A stretch of DNA of 8,365 bases, taken from Thermoflexibacter sp. Its GTDB lineage: Bacteria > Bacteroidota > Bacteroidia > Cytophagales > Thermoflexibacteraceae. The notes under the pieces were generated by a model, which saw only the letters and a list, made by a program, of their open reading frames with translations, was not told the DNA's origin and ran no database searches. This document shows, piece by piece, positions 6,469-8,365 of this stretch. Position 1 is the first letter of the stretch. Every line of letters starts with the position of its first letter. The DNA lies in NCBI GenBank assembly GCA_025455345.1, contig JALOMS010000171.1, positions 1-8,365 of the forward strand, in the 5' to 3' direction. Position numbers and translations under genes: made by a program.

Positions 6469-7869
6469 TTAAAAATCTAATTTTAAGTAATATCTGTACA
6501 ATACTTTGTTTTTGGCTAACTTTTCTGTCCTACGCATTGCTTCTCCTATGCTTTCGTAAAGCGACCTTACGATAAAGCCTTGTTTGTCTTTCCATTGTAA
6601 GACCTTACTCATTTCAGGACTTTCCTTAAAAACAGCATTTTTTAATACGATGTCTATCCTATACAATTCATTTTTATTGTCTGTTCCGTAAAAGTCAGGT
6701 CTTACTTTGATACCCATTTCTTTGTTCTCTTTGTTGAAAGCAATGTCAAAAACGTCTTTGACTTCTTCGCCTTCTGTATAGCTAAAAACCATCTGCTGTC
6801 CAGAAACTAAGGTAGAATCTCCCGTTTCGGGGTCTATCTCGTACTGAGGCGGGGCTTGGTTTTGACTCTGTTGGTAGAGGTCAAAAATATTAGTAATGCG
6901 ATAGGTTTTTAATTCAAGTTCTATATTATCAAAAAATTGAATATCACCTTCTAAAAATATTTTCCTCAATATGCGTTTGTCTTTGACAGTAGTTTCTGAA
7001 TTGATATAGGTTTCTATATCTTTTAGAGGGAGTTCGTAATACTCAAAATGCCTTTCTGGAGTATAAACAAAATCCAAAGCGGCGAGGTTTTCATTCAATC
7101 CACCAAAAGTAGGGTCATATCCTTGAGGTGCAGAGTTTATCGCTTTAAGATTAAAAAAACTAAAATGATAAAAACTATCAGACAATCGCTCGTTCAGTTG
7201 CTTTAGCCGTGTGATAAAAGCATTGTCTTTCCCGATAAAGGATTGTGGTGTAAATACTAATACATATAAAAATTGTTTTTCCTTGAACTTACACGCATAA
7301 ATATCTATTTGATTTCCTTTTTTGAGCCATTCTTCAAACAGGTTAGTAGCCCAAGCGTCTGTATTGACCCAAGTTTTGATGCGACTTCCATCTGACATCG
7401 CCGCCTCAAAAATCTTTTGTCCCGTAGGAACAAACTCAAAATCAGTAATAAATACACCTTGTTTATTGCCTTTGACTATGCGTCTGATAGGCTCGTCTAA
7501 AACGGAACGGTTTTCCTTGTAGTTGGTCGTAGTTGAGGGAATATTATCGTTTGCTTCTATGTCTATCAGATAGGGCAACGCGGCTCCTGCTCTATAAAAC
7601 TTTGTTTTTTCATCTTTGGCAATATTGAGCACATCATTGATGACTATATTAAGCGAGGCATACATAGCCTCATACATGCCCGATGAGTAATCCAAATATA
7701 CATCTAAGGAGTCATTGGTTTTTGCTTCTGTACTTGGTTTCCAAACATATTTTGTGTGAAATTCGGAAAGAAGTTGAGGGTCATTATAAGATGTACTACA
7801 AGCATACAAAAATAATAATGCTATGAAGGTACAGGTCTTAAACAGTATATTCTTTATTAAATAAGCCAT
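6469..7869 (-). CDS. Predicted lipoprotein with vWA-like motifs, unknown function
   Basis: This encodes 466 residues. The N-terminus is a lipoprotein signal: MAYLIKN, a hydrophobic core, then the lipobox LYAC with lipidated C24, followed by STSYND. No Asp at +2 is present, so inner-membrane retention by the E. coli rule is not suggested. After residue 50, LDVYLDYSSGMYEAM (D60, S62, M65) and GVFITDFEF (T142, D143) look like the first and last metal-site strands of a von Willebrand A-like fold, although the DxSxS motif has Gly at the last position (G64). The remaining ~300 residues match nothing I recognise. The second half is rich in beta-prone and charged segments, and the protein ends in YYLKLDF. 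It lies just upstream of the PBP1A-type gene, probably in the same transcript, which hints at an envelope or peptidoglycan-related role. That link is inference from position only. Confidence 0.85.
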   Translation of the reverse strand: MAYLIKNILFKTCTFIALLFLYACSTSYNDPQLLSEFHTKYVWKPSTEAKTNDSLDVYLDYSSGMYEAMYASLNIVINDVLNIAKDEKTKFYRAGAALPYLIDIEANDNIPSTTTNYKENRSVLDEPIRRIVKGNKQGVFITDFEFVPTGQKIFEAAMSDGSRIKTWVNTDAWATNLFEEWLKKGNQIDIYACKFKEKQFLYVLVFTPQSFIGKDNAFITRLKQLNERLSDSFYHFSFFNLKAINSAPQGYDPTFGGLNENLAALDFVYTPERHFEYYELPLKDIETYINSETTVKDKRILRKIFLEGDIQFFDNIELELKTYRITNIFDLYQQSQNQAPPQYEIDPETGDSTLVSGQQMVFSYTEGEEVKDVFDIAFNKENKEMGIKVRPDFYGTDNKNELYRIDIVLKNAVFKESPEMSKVLQWKDKQGFIVRSLYESIGEAMRRTEKLAKNKVLYRYYLKLDF

Positions 7870-8075
7870 TTTTGTAATTTAAAAATATTGATTATCAAAC
7901 TCTTAATATATTATCACTTATTTTTGCCCCCTTAAGATAGGTAAAATAAGCGTATTCCTAATGATGGAGTTCATAGAATTAGTACAATATTACAAAATAA
8001 GTTTGTATTCTAAGTTGTCAGATGGCTTTGTTTGCTTATTTGCCTAAAGACGAATATACAGCTTTGAACAACTAT

Positions 8076-8365
8076 TTAAGAAGAAAATATTAAAGGCAGT
8101 GCTACGCCAAAAGTCGTAGCGTCTTTGTGCGACTCGGTCAGCCAAATACGCCCTTTAAGTTTTTCTGTAGCTCGTTTTGCCGTGTAGAGTTTTAGACCTG
8201 TTAGTTCTGCTTTTTCACTTGGTCGGTAAAACATATTGAAAATCTTATCACTCACCTCTAAAGGTATCTCAAAACCCTTATGACTTATAAAAATCTCAAA
8301 GAAATAATCTCTCTTGTATGATTTGATATGTATAATTTCAGGATTAATGCGCTCACTTACAGGAA
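8076..8365 (-). CDS. C-terminal part of a histidine-kinase-type ATPase (HATPase_c) protein, degenerate (5' partial)
   Basis: A minus-strand frame is open from the right edge (first full codon at 8363-8361) to a TAA at 8076-8078, giving 95 residues and no start within the window. The pattern is the end of a GHKL ATPase domain: GFEIPLEVSDKIFNMFYR matches the G1-box/F-box region (typical DNGIGIP, then KIFERFYR), and LTGLKLYTAKRATEKLKGRIWL matches the G2-box helix and following strand (typical GSGLGLYIVKKI-GGKI). The final strand is TTFGVALPL, as in kinases. The F-box is well kept, but the nucleotide-contacting residues are changed (HKGFEIP for DNGIGIP; LTGLKL for GSGLGL), so ATP binding is doubtful. 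The protein ends right after the ATPase domain, with no receiver domain. It is 206 bp upstream of the lipoprotein gene on the same strand; I cannot tell whether they share a transcript. Confidence 0.75.
   Translation of the reverse strand, partial: PVSERINPEIIHIKSYKRDYFFEIFISHKGFEIPLEVSDKIFNMFYRPSEKAELTGLKLYTAKRATEKLKGRIWLTESHKDATTFGVALPLIFSS

Noticed and set aside
7870..8075. Search for a TAnnTTTG-type promoter for the lipoprotein-PBP operon.
   Set aside because: Only a one-mismatch -7 box (TTATTTTG on the minus strand, 7993-8000) without a spaced TTG was found, so no promoter is called here.
7961..8093. Two short overlapping plus-strand frames (7961-8047, 28 codons; 8022-8093, 23 codons) that might be a frameshifted small gene.
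   Set aside because: Each is very short, neither has a ribosome binding site or recognisable motif, and the second runs antisense into the end of the kinase-like gene, which has far better coding evidence.
8101..8120. GCTACG/CGTAGC inverted repeat, a possible terminator or regulatory hairpin.
   Set aside because: Only 6 bp, it lies inside the coding region of the kinase-like gene, and the protein reads smoothly through it; most likely chance.
1..8365. CRISPR arrays, tRNA/rRNA genes, insertion sequences, toxin-antitoxin pairs or a defence island.
   Set aside because: No direct repeats, RNA-gene hallmarks, transposase motifs or terminal inverted repeats were seen; a lone PLD-like gene is not enough to call a defence system.

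Overview
The window looks like AT-rich chromosomal DNA from a member of the Bacteroidota, most likely near the Cytophagales. The grounds are a class A penicillin-binding protein with the phylum's typical N-terminal wording (ASELY-ADGVLLGRYF-ENR), starts without clear Shine-Dalgarno sequences, and candidate promoters of the Bacteroidota TAnnTTTG type. The phylum is fairly secure; the order is a guess.

Layout, left to right. (1) Positions 1-1401, plus strand: the 3' part of a gene for a single-HKD phospholipase D-like protein, joined through a long acidic, Pro-rich linker to C-terminal TPR repeats. Its 5' end lies outside the window. (2) 1409-1443: a 14-bp perfect hairpin shared by two convergent genes. 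(3) 1470-2078, minus: a secreted lysine- and alanine-rich coiled-coil protein of unknown function. (4) 2079-2460: a divergent, AT-rich intergenic region with a candidate promoter in each direction and a 9-bp inverted repeat. (5) 2461-4026, plus: a likely two-gene operon encoding a membrane-anchored LysM protein and an extended SDR (epimerase/dehydratase-like) enzyme. (6) 7869-4001, minus: a likely two-gene operon in which a lipoprotein with vWA-like traces lies just upstream of a bifunctional PBP1A-type peptidoglycan synthase. The PBP gene and the SDR gene overlap tail to tail by 26 bp. (7) 8076-8365, minus: the C-terminal end of a histidine-kinase-type ATPase domain running off the right edge, with its ATP-contacting motifs eroded.

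Several products point to the cell envelope: a peptidoglycan polymerase/cross-linker, a LysM (glycan-binding) membrane protein, a lipoprotein and a secreted coiled-coil protein. The window reads as an ordinary envelope-maintenance neighbourhood. No CRISPR array, tRNA, rRNA, insertion sequence or recognisable defence island is visible. The points most worth a second look are the PLD-linker-TPR architecture, the lipoprotein paired with PBP1A, and the apparently degenerate kinase ATPase domain at the right edge.
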